Of a stretch of DNA of 64,000 nucleotides, positions 46,705 to 56,619 are shown one piece after another. Numbering within the stretch: the stretch's first letter is position 1; every line of letters starts with the position of its first letter. This DNA is from JBBIPZ01 sp037442505 [NCBI: Deltaproteobacteria bacterium]. GTDB taxonomy: Bacteria > CALINM01. Both the position numbers and the translations under genes were made by a program. The notes under the pieces were generated by a model, which saw only the letters and a program-made list of their open reading frames with translations, ran no database searches and was not told where the DNA came from. The stretch spans positions 14,781 to 78,780 of the forward strand of contig JBBIPZ010000011.1 of assembly GCA_037442505.1 (NCBI GenBank), in the 5' to 3' direction.

Positions 46705-48417
46705 TTAATCTAAAATGCAAAAATCTTTCAGCACAAAATCCCATTTTTTATAACCATTATAACTACTCATTTTTGGCAAACCAACAATATCTAAATAACT
46801 ACCTAGCTTTAAAGCATCGTTAAACATAGAAAAGCCAATTCCACTAAAAATTTTCCCATCTTTGCTCAACTGAAGTTTCATGTGATTTTCTTTTTGTCCC
46901 ACTGGTCTTAAATGTTCTACTTTTACTTCTGAAATTAAAAAAGTTGGTTCTGGATTTCCCTTCCCAAAAGGTTCTAATAATGCAAGTTGTTCAAAAAAAA
47001 GTTCGTCTATCTCGCTTACATCTAAAACTGTATCAATTTTACAATAGTTATAAACATCACCGTTTAGCAGATACCTTTTTGCCAACTCGTTTATCGATAT
47101 CTCAAAATCTTTTAAGAATTCCTTCCTTAATGATAATCCACATGCCATATCATGCCCCCCAAAACTTAAAAGATTATGAGATATTTCACCTATAACCTCC
47201 GTTAAAGGGAAGCCCGGCACACTCCTGCCAGAACCTTTAATTATCCCTTCCTCCTCATCACAGCATATGAAAAACGGCTTGTTGTACCTTTCTAATAGCT
47301 TTGACGCTACTATTCCCAATACACCCGGATGCCACTGAGGGGAATATAACACATACACAAGAGATTCATTCCCACCGTCAATCATCTTGAGCGCATCTTT
47401 TATCATCTTCTCTTCCTCTTTTTGTCGGCGATTGTTTTCATTATTCAAAGTACGCACCAGTTCTTTCGCTGTTTCCTCATTGTCAGAAATTAAGAGTTCG
47501 AAGGCATGTTTTGGGTTACTCATTCTACCGGGGGCATTAAGTCTTGGTGTAATCCTGAAGGTAATCAAGCGAGTGTCCAAATTTTCAATATTTAGCTCTT
47601 TTAATAATGAGCGCACTCCTACTTTATTACTGTTTTTAATTTCTTCGATACCATACTTAACAAAAACACGGTTGGGCCCAAGAATAGGCACCATATCTGA
47701 TATTGTTCCTATGGCAACGAGGTCTAAATACTCTCTAAGATTAGGCTCTTTATTTTTAGTAAAAAATCCAGCTTCTCTTAAAACTTTTCTAAGTTTAATC
47801 AAAAAATAAAACGCAACACCTACACCTGACATTTCTTTAAAAGGAAAGTTGCTATCTTCTCGCTTTGGATTTATAACAGCATAAGCTGGTGGCAATCTTT
47901 TAGGCACATTATGATGATCTGTTATTATAAAATCAATCCCGAGGTTGTTGCCATATTCGACAAGCTCGTAGTCACTGATACCACAATCTACCGTCATTAT
48001 AATATCAACGCCATTTCTCTTAAAATCATCGATAGCTTTTTTGTTAAGGCTATATCCATCCTCAAACCTGTCTGGTAAATAATACAAAACATCTGCCCCA
48101 ATCTTTTTTAAAAACAAATACATAACTGCACAAGCTGTAACCCCATCGGCATCATAGTCACCATAAATCGCAATTTTTTCTTTATTGAAAATCGCTTTTG
48201 CTACTCTCTCCGCGCCTTTTTTAAGGTCCTTTAGCATAGATGGGACTGGCAGAGTATTCAAGGAGGGCCTTAAAAAATCGTTTATTTCGGTTTCAGACTT
48301 TAACCCCCTTGAAATTACGATTCTTGCAATTGCATCCTTAAAATTGAAAACCTTTTTAATGTGATTAACTAAACTTTCATCACATTTATTTACAATCCAG
48401 CTATTTGCCTTTTTCAT
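46705..48417 (-). CDS. recJ: Single-stranded-DNA-specific exonuclease RecJ
   Basis: RecJ degrades ssDNA 5'-3' in recombination and mismatch repair. The protein (about 570 aa) has the DHH motifs: YGDYDADGVTACAV, TVDCGISDYE and IITDHHNVPKRLPPAYAVINP, and a DHHA1 C-terminus with SFGGHDMACGLSL. ATG 48417 overlaps the upstream glycosyltransferase-like gene by 17 bp; in-frame starts up to 21 bp further upstream are possible. It leads into polA. Confidence 0.93.
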   Translation of the reverse strand: MKKANSWIVNKCDESLVNHIKKVFNFKDAIARIVISRGLKSETEINDFLRPSLNTLPVPSMLKDLKKGAERVAKAIFNKEKIAIYGDYDADGVTACAVMYLFLKKIGADVLYYLPDRFEDGYSLNKKAIDDFKRNGVDIIMTVDCGISDYELVEYGNNLGIDFIITDHHNVPKRLPPAYAVINPKREDSNFPFKEMSGVGVAFYFLIKLRKVLREAGFFTKNKEPNLREYLDLVAIGTISDMVPILGPNRVFVKYGIEEIKNSNKVGVRSLLKELNIENLDTRLITFRITPRLNAPGRMSNPKHAFELLISDNEETAKELVRTLNNENNRRQKEEEKMIKDALKMIDGGNESLVYVLYSPQWHPGVLGIVASKLLERYNKPFFICCDEEEGIIKGSGRSVPGFPLTEVIGEISHNLLSFGGHDMACGLSLRKEFLKDFEISINELAKRYLLNGDVYNYCKIDTVLDVSEIDELFFEQLALLEPFGKGNPEPTFLISEVKVEHLRPVGQKENHMKLQLSKDGKIFSGIGFSMFNDALKLGSYLDIVGLPKMSSYNGYKKWDFVLKDFCILD

Positions 48418-49996
48418 TTTCACCATTCTTACAGGCATATACTGCTACTACAGCAGTGCTATCATAGTAGATTGGATATATTTTATCGGAAAGTTTTGAA
48501 TTTTTGAAATTCTGGCAATAGGGATTAATAAGAAATTTTAGGTCCTTGTAATATCTTGTAATTGAAAACTCATTCACAATAAAGTAACGATTTGGGGATT
48601 TACAAACAAGCTCAACTAATTCCTCTTCACTCAAATTTCTACTGACATTTTCAAATTTCATATCACCAGCATAGTAAGCTATAAGATAATTAGTTGAGGT
48701 GCTTATAAGAGTGGCATCCTCTGGTACATGTGCCTTTAGCCATTCCCCGGTTTTTTTATATAATCTTTCTTGCTCAAAGATTTCGTTTAGCTCTCCATAT
48801 TTTTCAAACCTCTCGTAAATCTTATAATATCCCCAAGAGGTGAACAACAAAAACGCTACCAAATATATAAAAAATTTAGCAATAACAGCTTTAGTATCAA
48901 GTTTAAACATTTTATACACGCCAAATAAACCTATCCCAAAATAAACTAATATAACAGAAGTCGTTGGAGAAAGATACCTTTCATCAACTTTAAATATGAG
49001 TGGAGCAGCAAAGGGCAATATCATTGAAATAAAAAATATAAATGACTTCCAGCCTAATTTTGAACTATTTAATGTGTAAACAAAAAAAATAGTTGAAAGT
49101 AGCAGTAGAATTCCAAAAAAATAATTATAGTCTGAAAATATCCAGACAGCATTTGACAAGTTTTTATTAAGGAAACTATAAGTTTTTGATAAATCATATG
49201 TAAATGTGGCAAAAAAACCCTGTCCTACATCAGGAATTCCCATAATATTTTTTATATGCCAGAGTATTTCTGATGATTTACCTGAAAAAACAAACTTTCC
49301 CTTCATTTCTTTTAGAAAGATTAAATATGGACTGATCGTAAGTACAAAACATATGAGATTAACAACTAACCACTTAAGCTTATGTATTATTTCAACCCCG
49401 CCAACTATAAAACAGAAAAATGTCAAAGCTAAGTAAATCAAAATCCCTTCTGGCCGACCAAGATATATAAGTCCACCGCAAATACCAGATATCAAAGCAA
49501 AGTTAAGTGTGTATTTTCCTTTGAGTATTTCTGAAATCAAGTATGCGTAGAGAAAAAATACAAATATATAAGTGGTTTCAGACATAACCTGTACATTGAC
49601 AAAAGCTATCTGAGGATGGAATGCATAAAGCAATATAGAGAAAAATGCAGCTTCCTTGTTTAAAATGTTTTTTACCAGTAGATATATGGGAAATACTGTT
49701 GCAGCACCAAAAATAATATTGATTATGCTACCAATTTCATCAAGTGGTAAAGGTAAAAAAGAAAATATCGCAATAATCGCTGGCAAAAGAGGTGTCCAAT
49801 TAATCATTTCTGTTACAAAAACACCTTTAGTCATATTTTTTGCTATCTTCACATACTGATAACCATCATAGTCTGGAACCATCAAGAGATGATATGTGTT
49901 TGTGTAAAATCTGAAAACCAACGCTGCCAAAAAAACAAGAAAAACAAAAATTTCCGTGTAATAAACTGTAAAAAACTTCTTTGCTCCTCTATTCAT
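48401..49996 (-). CDS. Polytopic GT-C/GT39-type glycosyltransferase-like membrane protein
   Basis: A 531-aa membrane protein with about ten to eleven hydrophobic segments. The DYDGYQYVKIAKNMTKG loop after TM1 holds an acidic motif like the catalytic Asp of GT-C mannosyl/arabinosyl transferases (PMT/ArnT). These use lipid-linked sugars on the periplasmic side. The soluble C-terminus (about 390-520) has WLKAHVPEDATLISTSTNYL. It overlaps the methyltransferase stop by 8 bp and belongs to the glycan cluster. Donor and acceptor are unknown. Confidence 0.75.
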   Translation of the reverse strand: MNRGAKKFFTVYYTEIFVFLVFLAALVFRFYTNTYHLLMVPDYDGYQYVKIAKNMTKGVFVTEMINWTPLLPAIIAIFSFLPLPLDEIGSIINIIFGAATVFPIYLLVKNILNKEAAFFSILLYAFHPQIAFVNVQVMSETTYIFVFFLYAYLISEILKGKYTLNFALISGICGGLIYLGRPEGILIYLALTFFCFIVGGVEIIHKLKWLVVNLICFVLTISPYLIFLKEMKGKFVFSGKSSEILWHIKNIMGIPDVGQGFFATFTYDLSKTYSFLNKNLSNAVWIFSDYNYFFGILLLLSTIFFVYTLNSSKLGWKSFIFFISMILPFAAPLIFKVDERYLSPTTSVILVYFGIGLFGVYKMFKLDTKAVIAKFFIYLVAFLLFTSWGYYKIYERFEKYGELNEIFEQERLYKKTGEWLKAHVPEDATLISTSTNYLIAYYAGDMKFENVSRNLSEEELVELVCKSPNRYFIVNEFSITRYYKDLKFLINPYCQNFKNSKLSDKIYPIYYDSTAVVAVYACKNGENEKGK

Positions 49997-50891
49997 AAAG
50001 CAACCTCGCTAAAATAGTCGTTTGACTTGCATAATATGGAACAGGAATATTTTTTATTAAATCTGGCAAAATTTTTTTTAACGTTGATGCAAACGGCACC
50101 TTATATCTAATCGCCATGTCAACCAAATACCCAAAATCAAGGGTTTGCCAATAAGGCTTGAATAAAAATAGTTTGTAACCCGTTTTTTCGCAAATTTTAG
50201 TGATAGATTTGTGATCAAAATGATGTAAGTGAACTGACAAAATCCACCAGAACCTCTTTCCACTTAACTTTGCCATCCATGTCCCTATATCTGGATAGTT
50301 AATCAACAATATTCCATTATGTTTGAGAAGCCGTTTAATTTTAAATAATGCATCTTTTGGCTCAACAAGATGCTCTATTACATCCCACAAACACACCATA
50401 TCAAAATATCTATCAGGAAAAGGATTTTCATCTATCGTACCCTGTGTAATATTTAAACCTCTCTTTTTACCTTCTTCAGACAGATATAAAGATGGTTCTA
50501 ATCCGTGAGCATCATATCCAAACTTTGCTGCCGCCTCTAAAAAAGCTCCACCAGCAGTACCGATATCAAGAACTTTAGCACCTTCCGCCGGCAAATGTTC
50601 TTTTATCTTGTTTAATGCATTGTAAAAGCTTTTAACCCTGTTTTTATATTGACTGTCGTGTAGTGATTGCTCTGTATTGATATAACCTCTTAAAATAACT
50701 TCCTTAGGGTAACGTGGATTCTCATAAATCATTCCACAAACATTACATCTTACAATCCTTTGAGTACCTTGTAATCCTGTGGCAGCACCATAAAGTTTTA
50801 TAGGGTCATCTTCCTTAACCCATGGCTCAAAAATAACTTTATAACTATCACTGTCACATACTGGACAAACTACCTCTATTTTTTCCGTCAT
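49989..50891 (-). CDS. SAM-dependent methyltransferase with N-terminal zinc ribbon
   Basis: A class I methyltransferase of 300 aa. The N-terminus holds two CxxC pairs (VVCPVCDSD and VRCNVCGMIYENPRY), a ribbon found in several sugar or natural-product methyltransferases. SAM-binding motif I is AKVLDIGTAGGAFLEAAAKFG, then DMVCLWDVIEHLVEPKDAL. The context, GT2 upstream and GT-C downstream, suggests methylation of a glycan sugar, but the substrate is unknown. Confidence 0.85.
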   Translation of the reverse strand: MTEKIEVVCPVCDSDSYKVIFEPWVKEDDPIKLYGAATGLQGTQRIVRCNVCGMIYENPRYPKEVILRGYINTEQSLHDSQYKNRVKSFYNALNKIKEHLPAEGAKVLDIGTAGGAFLEAAAKFGYDAHGLEPSLYLSEEGKKRGLNITQGTIDENPFPDRYFDMVCLWDVIEHLVEPKDALFKIKRLLKHNGILLINYPDIGTWMAKLSGKRFWWILSVHLHHFDHKSITKICEKTGYKLFLFKPYWQTLDFGYLVDMAIRYKVPFASTLKKILPDLIKNIPVPYYASQTTILARLLYE

Positions 50892-50911
50892 AATTTCTCC
50901 CTATTAAACAG

Positions 50912-52120
50912 CTAATCTCTGTAAGATATAGTGCCTTCTGTACCTAAATTAAACCGTATTTCATCAAGAAATGTGTTCAATACAAAATAACTAAAAAATG
51001 TTTGTATAGCAAAAAATGTTAGCAGACAACCTGTTATAAACAACCTGAAGTTATTTGGATCACCCGAAAAGTCTACAAAAGCCCACTTGAGAAATGTAAC
51101 AACGATAAAATAAGCACCTAAAATAAATAAAATTAGACTAAAGATCGCACCGTTTTCAGTTTTAAATAAAGATGAGTTTAGAAAAAATTTAAGTTTGTTA
51201 TCAATAAAATTAAGACGATGGTAAAAAATATAAACCCTCATAAAGATTGCAAACCATACTAACTGCGTACCAATCAGTATCATAAAAGAACTGCCAACAA
51301 GAGATAAGTTACCCAGACCAATGCTACCCAACCAGATAAGACTATGTTCACCACCAATTAATAAAGGCAAAAACACTAATATTCCCGATATTGTCAATAT
51401 CGTTCCGGGAATAAGAAAAAGATATCTTGCTGAAAACATAAACATCAATTTAAAGTTATTCCACGCTGCCTTCCAAGGATTAAGATGTGGTTTTCTACCT
51501 TCCATATCTTTGTGCAATGTTATGTCAATTTCTTTAATCTTTAGTCCCACCAGCCCAGCTTTGATAACCATCTCTGAAGCATACTCCCAACCCGGGCTCT
51601 TTAAATTCATCTTTTCGTATGCTTCTTTTGTGAATGCCCTCATCCCACAATTACAATCAGATATATTGGTTTTAAAAAGTCTGTTTACAACCCAGGTCAT
51701 TATCGGCGTGCCAATATATCTATGCAGCCAGGGCATAGCACCTTTTTCGATAGTATCATTTAATCTGTTACCCATAACAAGGTCTGCTTCACCATTTTTT
51801 ATTGGCATGATAAATTTTTCCAATTCATTAAAATCATAGGTATTATCAGCATCACCGATAATAATAATTTTACCTTTAGCCTCTTTAATCCCTTTATGAT
51901 AAGCGTTGCCATATCCTTTTAAAGGCTGATAAACCACCCTTGCACCTTTGGACGTAGCAATTTCAACAGTTTTATCTTTTGAATACGAATCAGAAATTAT
52001 AACTTCACCTTTTATACATAATCTTTTCAATGTGTTAACGGCCTTTTCTACACAATAACCTATTGTTATCTCTTCGTTTAACGTTGGGATTACTACAGAA
52101 ACTTCTATTTCTTCATCCAT
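50912..52120 (-). CDS. GT2 family glycosyltransferase (polyprenyl-phosphate type) with C-terminal membrane segments
   Basis: The protein (about 402 aa) has an N-terminal GT-A domain: VSVVIPTLNEEITIGYCVEKA, DSYSKDKTVEI and IIIIGDADNTYDFNELEKF (metal-binding DAD-like region). These resemble dolichyl/undecaprenyl-phosphate sugar transferases. A C-terminal part (about 235-390) has about four hydrophobic helices. It probably loads a lipid carrier with a sugar for the neighbouring GT-C proteins. Start ATG 52120 lies 7 nt from AAAGG; a TTG two codons earlier is less likely. Confidence 0.87.
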   Translation of the reverse strand: MDEEIEVSVVIPTLNEEITIGYCVEKAVNTLKRLCIKGEVIISDSYSKDKTVEIATSKGARVVYQPLKGYGNAYHKGIKEAKGKIIIIGDADNTYDFNELEKFIMPIKNGEADLVMGNRLNDTIEKGAMPWLHRYIGTPIMTWVVNRLFKTNISDCNCGMRAFTKEAYEKMNLKSPGWEYASEMVIKAGLVGLKIKEIDITLHKDMEGRKPHLNPWKAAWNNFKLMFMFSARYLFLIPGTILTISGILVFLPLLIGGEHSLIWLGSIGLGNLSLVGSSFMILIGTQLVWFAIFMRVYIFYHRLNFIDNKLKFFLNSSLFKTENGAIFSLILFILGAYFIVVTFLKWAFVDFSGDPNNFRLFITGCLLTFFAIQTFFSYFVLNTFLDEIRFNLGTEGTISYRD

Positions 52121-52174
52121 ACACAATCCTTTAAAGTGTTTTGTTTAAGAAGCATTATTAATGAGTAGCTATTT

Positions 52175-52807
52175 TTAATCTTCTTCATCGCCACTAATTA
52201 TTTTTTCTATAAACGGAAAATCAACATTTTTAGGGATCAGTCTCATAATTATATGGCTAATTATGAGATGGATATCCTCAGAGATCTGCATATCTTTGAT
52301 ATTCGCATTTACAGTATGTTTGGCAATTTTTTTTAGCTTACCACCGTCATAACCTGTTATTCCTACTGTTATTGCACCAATTTTATTTGCATACTCGATA
52401 GCACGAATTATATTTTCTGAATTACCGCTTCCAGATATTCCAATGACAACATCCCTTTTTTCTACAAAATTTTTCAATTGTTCAACAAAAATTTCTTCGT
52501 AACCATAATCATTTGCTATGGCAAGCATCGTAGGTATGTTGTCATTTAAACAAATAACTTTGAATTTTAATGGTAAATAAGCGTTAACCCCCTTATTTAT
52601 ATCAACTGCAAAATGTGACGCAGTTGCTGCACTTCCGCCATTGCCCAATACAAAAATATTATTCTTCCTATAGTAACATTCTAAAAGAATATTGTAGAAT
52701 TTTTCAATTTCATCTAAAGAAAGATTAGCAACCGTTTCAATAAGCTTTGAAATATATTCTTTAATTTGTATTTTTATTTGTTCTTTTTTAATATTAATCA
52801 TATTCAT
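52175..52807 (-). CDS. gmhA: SIS-domain phosphoheptose isomerase
   Basis: GmhA converts sedoheptulose-7-phosphate to D-glycero-D-manno-heptose-7-phosphate. The 210-aa protein has the SIS signature VLGNGGSAATASHFAVDINKG, FVEKRDVVIGISGSGNSENI and a C-terminal His-rich helix (DIHLIISHIIMRLI). The adjacent GHMP kinase and fused nucleotidyltransferase/phosphatase support a heptose role rather than another SIS function. GGAG precedes ATG at 52807. Confidence 0.92.
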   Translation of the reverse strand: MNMINIKKEQIKIQIKEYISKLIETVANLSLDEIEKFYNILLECYYRKNNIFVLGNGGSAATASHFAVDINKGVNAYLPLKFKVICLNDNIPTMLAIANDYGYEEIFVEQLKNFVEKRDVVIGISGSGNSENIIRAIEYANKIGAITVGITGYDGGKLKKIAKHTVNANIKDMQISEDIHLIISHIIMRLIPKNVDFPFIEKIISGDEED

Positions 52808-52821
52808 ACATTGCTCCTTAT

Positions 52822-53799
52822 TTATTCATAGTAAATTAGAGCTGTCCCCTGTGTTTCAAATTTAAATGTTAGTCTGTATAAATTTTTCAATGCAAAAATG
52901 ACATCTTTTTGTCTGTCTTTTTTTACATAAAATAACAAAAATCCCCCACCACCTGCACCTAAAAGCTTGCCACCTATAGCACCGTTTCTAATAGCAAGTT
53001 CATAATACTCATCAATTCTGCTATTTGTTATATTGCTTGCTAACTCTCTTTTATATAACCAGTTTTGATGAAGTATCTCACCAAGGGCATCTATATTACC
53101 TCGCATAAATTCTCTTTTAAGATCAAAGGTTAAAGATACGATTTTGTGCATAAACTCAACTTTTTTTTCATCATTTTTAACGTTTGTTTTTTGCTCTAAA
53201 AGTATTTCAGATGCACTTCTTGTCTCACCTGTATAAAAGATTAGCAGGTTGTTTTGAAGTTCTTCATAATTTTCTCGATTTAAAAAGATCTTTTCAACAG
53301 AAACCGTATCATCTTTGTTAAATGTAATAAAATTTAACCCACCAAAGGCAGAAGCATATTGATCCTGCTTTCCAATAGGCTCCTTTAACCTATCAATCTC
53401 AATTTTACATGCATATTCAGCAATCTCTGCTTTGGTCATATATTTACCTGTGTAGATATTGCAAAGATTTACTAATCCGACAGTAAACGCAGAAGATGAA
53501 CCAAGGCCTGTGCCAGCAGGTATATCTGCGCTTGAGTTGAAATCTACTCCCTTAATTTTATAATCTTTAAAAACTTCACGGATTATAGGATGTTTTATAC
53601 TATCAACACTGTCAGCTTCTTCGTGACGCATATACTTTAATAAGTATCCTTTCCGAAAAAAGTAAGGATGCATGGAAAGATAAATATACTTGTTTATTGT
53701 GGTACTTAAAACTGCTCCACCATAAAGAGAGTAATATTCCCTTATATCACTTCCTCCACCACAAAAACTTATCCTGAAAGGTGTCTTAACAATTATCAT
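52822..53799 (-). CDS. hddA: D-glycero-D-manno-heptose 7-phosphate kinase (GHMP family)
   Basis: HddA phosphorylates heptose-7-phosphate at C1 on the alpha-anomer route to GDP-heptose. The 325-aa GHMP kinase has ITPFRISF-like VKTPFRISFCGGGSDIREYY, the ATP loop SADIPAGTGLGSSSAFTVG and C-terminal GAIGGKLLGAGGGGFLLFY. It overlaps the three-domain protein by 14 bp and precedes gmhA. A fucokinase-like relative is possible, but context favours heptose. Confidence 0.88.
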   Translation of the reverse strand: MIIVKTPFRISFCGGGSDIREYYSLYGGAVLSTTINKYIYLSMHPYFFRKGYLLKYMRHEEADSVDSIKHPIIREVFKDYKIKGVDFNSSADIPAGTGLGSSSAFTVGLVNLCNIYTGKYMTKAEIAEYACKIEIDRLKEPIGKQDQYASAFGGLNFITFNKDDTVSVEKIFLNRENYEELQNNLLIFYTGETRSASEILLEQKTNVKNDEKKVEFMHKIVSLTFDLKREFMRGNIDALGEILHQNWLYKRELASNITNSRIDEYYELAIRNGAIGGKLLGAGGGGFLLFYVKKDRQKDVIFALKNLYRLTFKFETQGTALIYYE

Positions 53800-55681
53800 T
53801 GTCTTTGTCCTCTATTATCAGGTCAGCATATTTTTTGTAACTATTTATAACTTCATACTCGTCAACTTTTCTCTTTTGAAAAATCTTCACAATTTCATCA
53901 TCCAACAAGCCTTTCCATTTATAAAACTTTGTTATGCGCTGGTAAAGCAAAGCTTCGTTAATATCGCAGAATATCTTATAACGACTATATTTTAATAAGC
54001 TCTCAACTGATAAAGCAACAACTCCTTCAAAAATTAGTATATTCGCATTTCCTATAAAGTATTTTATTTTACCCCTACTATATCCTCTAAGTAATTGAGA
54101 ATACTTGTTAATATAAACTGCTCTTCCATCAAGTATATTTTTACAATCTATATTTAGTTTATCCAGCTGATATCTTTGAAAAACATTCATTTCCCCTGCT
54201 CTTTTTTCTAACGGCAACAACCAGTTATCAAGATGGACCACTTTTGTTTTAAAGCCTTCCTCATTTAGTTTTTTTTCTAAATATTTTGATAAGGTTGTTT
54301 TTCCACTTCTCGTATTTCCTCCAATGGTAATTATAAACGGCTTTTTTTTAATATTTCTAACTCTTTCTATTAATAGTTTACAGTAAGCTTTATAAGGCTC
54401 ATTGATTATAAAATTTACTGCATCTAAAAGTTCGTCAAATACAAAATCTGGTTTTACCTTAAGATTCTTGCACCCATTTCCAGTTCTAACTCCAATCGTC
54501 GTCAACCCAATAGCTTTACCACACTTAATATCTCTCTCACTATCACCAATGATATAGGAACCTTTTAAATTGATGTTTAAATCTTTTACTGCTTGTTTTA
54601 TCAAGCCTGGCTTTGGCTTTCTGCAATCACAAACAATCTTAAATTCAGGATTTTCATCAGGGAACCCTTTATCGGGATGGTGAGGACAAAAGTAAATGCC
54701 ATCTAAGTATGCTCCATCTTTACCAAGTAAGGTTTCCATCTTTTTGTGTATCGCTTCCAGTTCATTCAAGGTGCAAAGGTTTCTCGCAACAACTGGTTGG
54801 TTTGTAATCACTACTGACAGGTAGTTAGACCTGTTAATACGTTTTATAGCCTTGCTTACATTAGGCAAAAGCCTGAAGTCTTCGATTTTATGCAATAAAT
54901 TTACCTCTTCGTTTATCACTCCATCTCTATCAAGAAAGATAGCATTTTTTTTATTTTTAAAGTTAAAAAAAACTATTCTGCCCTTGTCAAAGTCTAAATT
55001 TACTTCATCAAGCCTCGCCCTGGTACCAATATCTTTGATATATTCAGTCGTTTTATAACCAGCGAGTTTTTCACCTTTTTTTAACAGGTCAGGAAAAATA
55101 TCACTGCCAAAGTCAGTTTTAACACCAAAGGTAATATAATTAAATATCCTTCTCGAGCATACATACACAGCAGCATTGACGATATTTTTATAAAATACAT
55201 CTGCTTTATGAGGTTTGGGATGAAATGCTGTGATGCAACCATCTTTATCAAGTTCAAGAAGATCGCTATCATAAGGATGGTCATTAGGGTGTACAACCAA
55301 TGTGGCTATAGCTTTTTTCTTTTTATGATAAGTTAACAGCCTATCGATATCAATATCAAGCATCAAATCGCCATAAAAAACTAAAAAATCATTTTCTTTT
55401 ATGAAATGCTCTAACAATTTTAAACTTCCAGCAGTTCCCAATGGGTACGGCTCAATTACGTGACTAATTTTTACACCAAATTCTGCGCCATCTTTAAAAT
55501 AGTCAAAAATTTTATTTGCAAAATGCCCTGACAAAATGAAAACATCTTTTATACCGTAGCGTTTTGCAAGCTCAATTTGATGAAGCAAAAGAGGTTTCCC
55601 ACCAACTTCAACCATTGGCTTTGGTATGTCTGTAAGACCCAATCTTGTCCCTTTTCCACCAGCAAGGATAACAAGTTTCAT
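53786..55681 (-). CDS. Three-domain heptose protein: nucleotidyltransferase + HAD phosphatase + P-loop kinase-like
   Basis: A 631-aa fusion. Residues 1-235 are a nucleotidyltransferase (LAGGKGTRLGLTDIPKPMVEV) like HddC. Residues about 245-415 are a GmhB-type HAD-IIIA phosphatase: FLDRDGVINE (Asp251, Asp253), VVITNQPVVAR and CDCRKPKPGLI. Residues about 445-625 form a P-loop domain with Walker A GGNTRSGKTT (454-463) and LHLDNW-like VVHLDNWLLP, akin to uridine-kinase-type enzymes. The first two would convert heptose-1,7-bisphosphate to NDP-heptose. The role of the third is unknown. It overlaps hddA by 14 bp and the epimerase by 4 bp. Confidence 0.88.
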   Translation of the reverse strand: MKLVILAGGKGTRLGLTDIPKPMVEVGGKPLLLHQIELAKRYGIKDVFILSGHFANKIFDYFKDGAEFGVKISHVIEPYPLGTAGSLKLLEHFIKENDFLVFYGDLMLDIDIDRLLTYHKKKKAIATLVVHPNDHPYDSDLLELDKDGCITAFHPKPHKADVFYKNIVNAAVYVCSRRIFNYITFGVKTDFGSDIFPDLLKKGEKLAGYKTTEYIKDIGTRARLDEVNLDFDKGRIVFFNFKNKKNAIFLDRDGVINEEVNLLHKIEDFRLLPNVSKAIKRINRSNYLSVVITNQPVVARNLCTLNELEAIHKKMETLLGKDGAYLDGIYFCPHHPDKGFPDENPEFKIVCDCRKPKPGLIKQAVKDLNINLKGSYIIGDSERDIKCGKAIGLTTIGVRTGNGCKNLKVKPDFVFDELLDAVNFIINEPYKAYCKLLIERVRNIKKKPFIITIGGNTRSGKTTLSKYLEKKLNEEGFKTKVVHLDNWLLPLEKRAGEMNVFQRYQLDKLNIDCKNILDGRAVYINKYSQLLRGYSRGKIKYFIGNANILIFEGVVALSVESLLKYSRYKIFCDINEALLYQRITKFYKWKGLLDDEIVKIFQKRKVDEYEVINSYKKYADLIIEDKDNDNC

Positions 55682-56619
55682 TCTTTCTTCCCCAAAATTG
55701 CTTTAACTGCATATCTAACTGCTTCGTCTGAGCTTATTTTAGCTCTCCATCCTAAGGAATGAACCTTTTTAAGACTGTAATTGAATTCAGGAACATCACC
55801 AATCCATCCCCTATCGCCACCTGTAAAAATAAACTGTGGTGTCAATCCCATTTCTTCACAAACTATCTTTGCTATATCCTTTACTTTTGTTCGTGAATCT
55901 ACACCAACATTAAAATAATTAATCTTGTCATTACTTTTTTCCCATATATAAATTATTGCATCAACAAGATCTTTAACATACAGATAAGGTTTGTTCTGGT
56001 TGCCATCACCAAGTATTTCAAGCTTTTTAGGGTTCTTTTTTAATTTATTTATGAAATCAAAAATGACTCCATGCGTTGCCCTTTCGCCAACAACATTGGG
56101 AAATCTTATTATCCATGCTTTAAAACCGTAATTTTCAGTATAACTGGAGATAAAAGCTTCGCTGGCTAATTTAGCAGCGCCATAATGGGATACAGGAAAA
56201 AGCGGACCAAAATCTTCTGCAATTTTTTCTCTTGTTTCGCCATAAATAGCAGATGTTGATGCAAAAACAATATTTCTAACATTATGCTTTCTCATAGACT
56301 CAAGCACAGAGTAGGTAGTTAAAAATGTGTTTTTAAGATCAATCTCCGGGCTATCATGACTTTTTGATATGTCAGAGTTTGCTGCCATATGAAAGACAAC
56401 ATCTAACTTATACTTTTCAAAAATCTCGCTCAATTGTTTCTGTTCAAGTAAGTCGCATTTAAAGAATACAAAACTATTTTTTTTCAAATTATGAGCTATA
56501 TTTTCGAGCCTGCCCAAGCATAAATTATCTACTGCAACAACAAAATGCCCCTTTCCCAATAATGAATCAACTAAATGACTGCCTATAAAACCCGCTCCAC
56601 CTGTGACTAAAATCTTCAT
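55678..56619 (-). CDS. NAD-dependent nucleotide-sugar epimerase/dehydratase
   Basis: A 313-aa extended SDR like UDP-glucose 4-epimerase: VTGGAGFIGSHLVDSLLGKG binds NAD, FHMAANSDISKSHDSPE marks the family, Ser in FASTSAIYG, and SHYGAAKLASEAF has the YxxxK motif intact (unlike the SDR at 4977). It lies between the three-domain heptose protein and the GT-C gene, so it probably edits a sugar nucleotide for the same glycan. Its substrate cannot be read from the sequence. Confidence 0.9.
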   Translation of the reverse strand: MKILVTGGAGFIGSHLVDSLLGKGHFVVAVDNLCLGRLENIAHNLKKNSFVFFKCDLLEQKQLSEIFEKYKLDVVFHMAANSDISKSHDSPEIDLKNTFLTTYSVLESMRKHNVRNIVFASTSAIYGETREKIAEDFGPLFPVSHYGAAKLASEAFISSYTENYGFKAWIIRFPNVVGERATHGVIFDFINKLKKNPKKLEILGDGNQNKPYLYVKDLVDAIIYIWEKSNDKINYFNVGVDSRTKVKDIAKIVCEEMGLTPQFIFTGGDRGWIGDVPEFNYSLKKVHSLGWRAKISSDEAVRYAVKAILGKKE

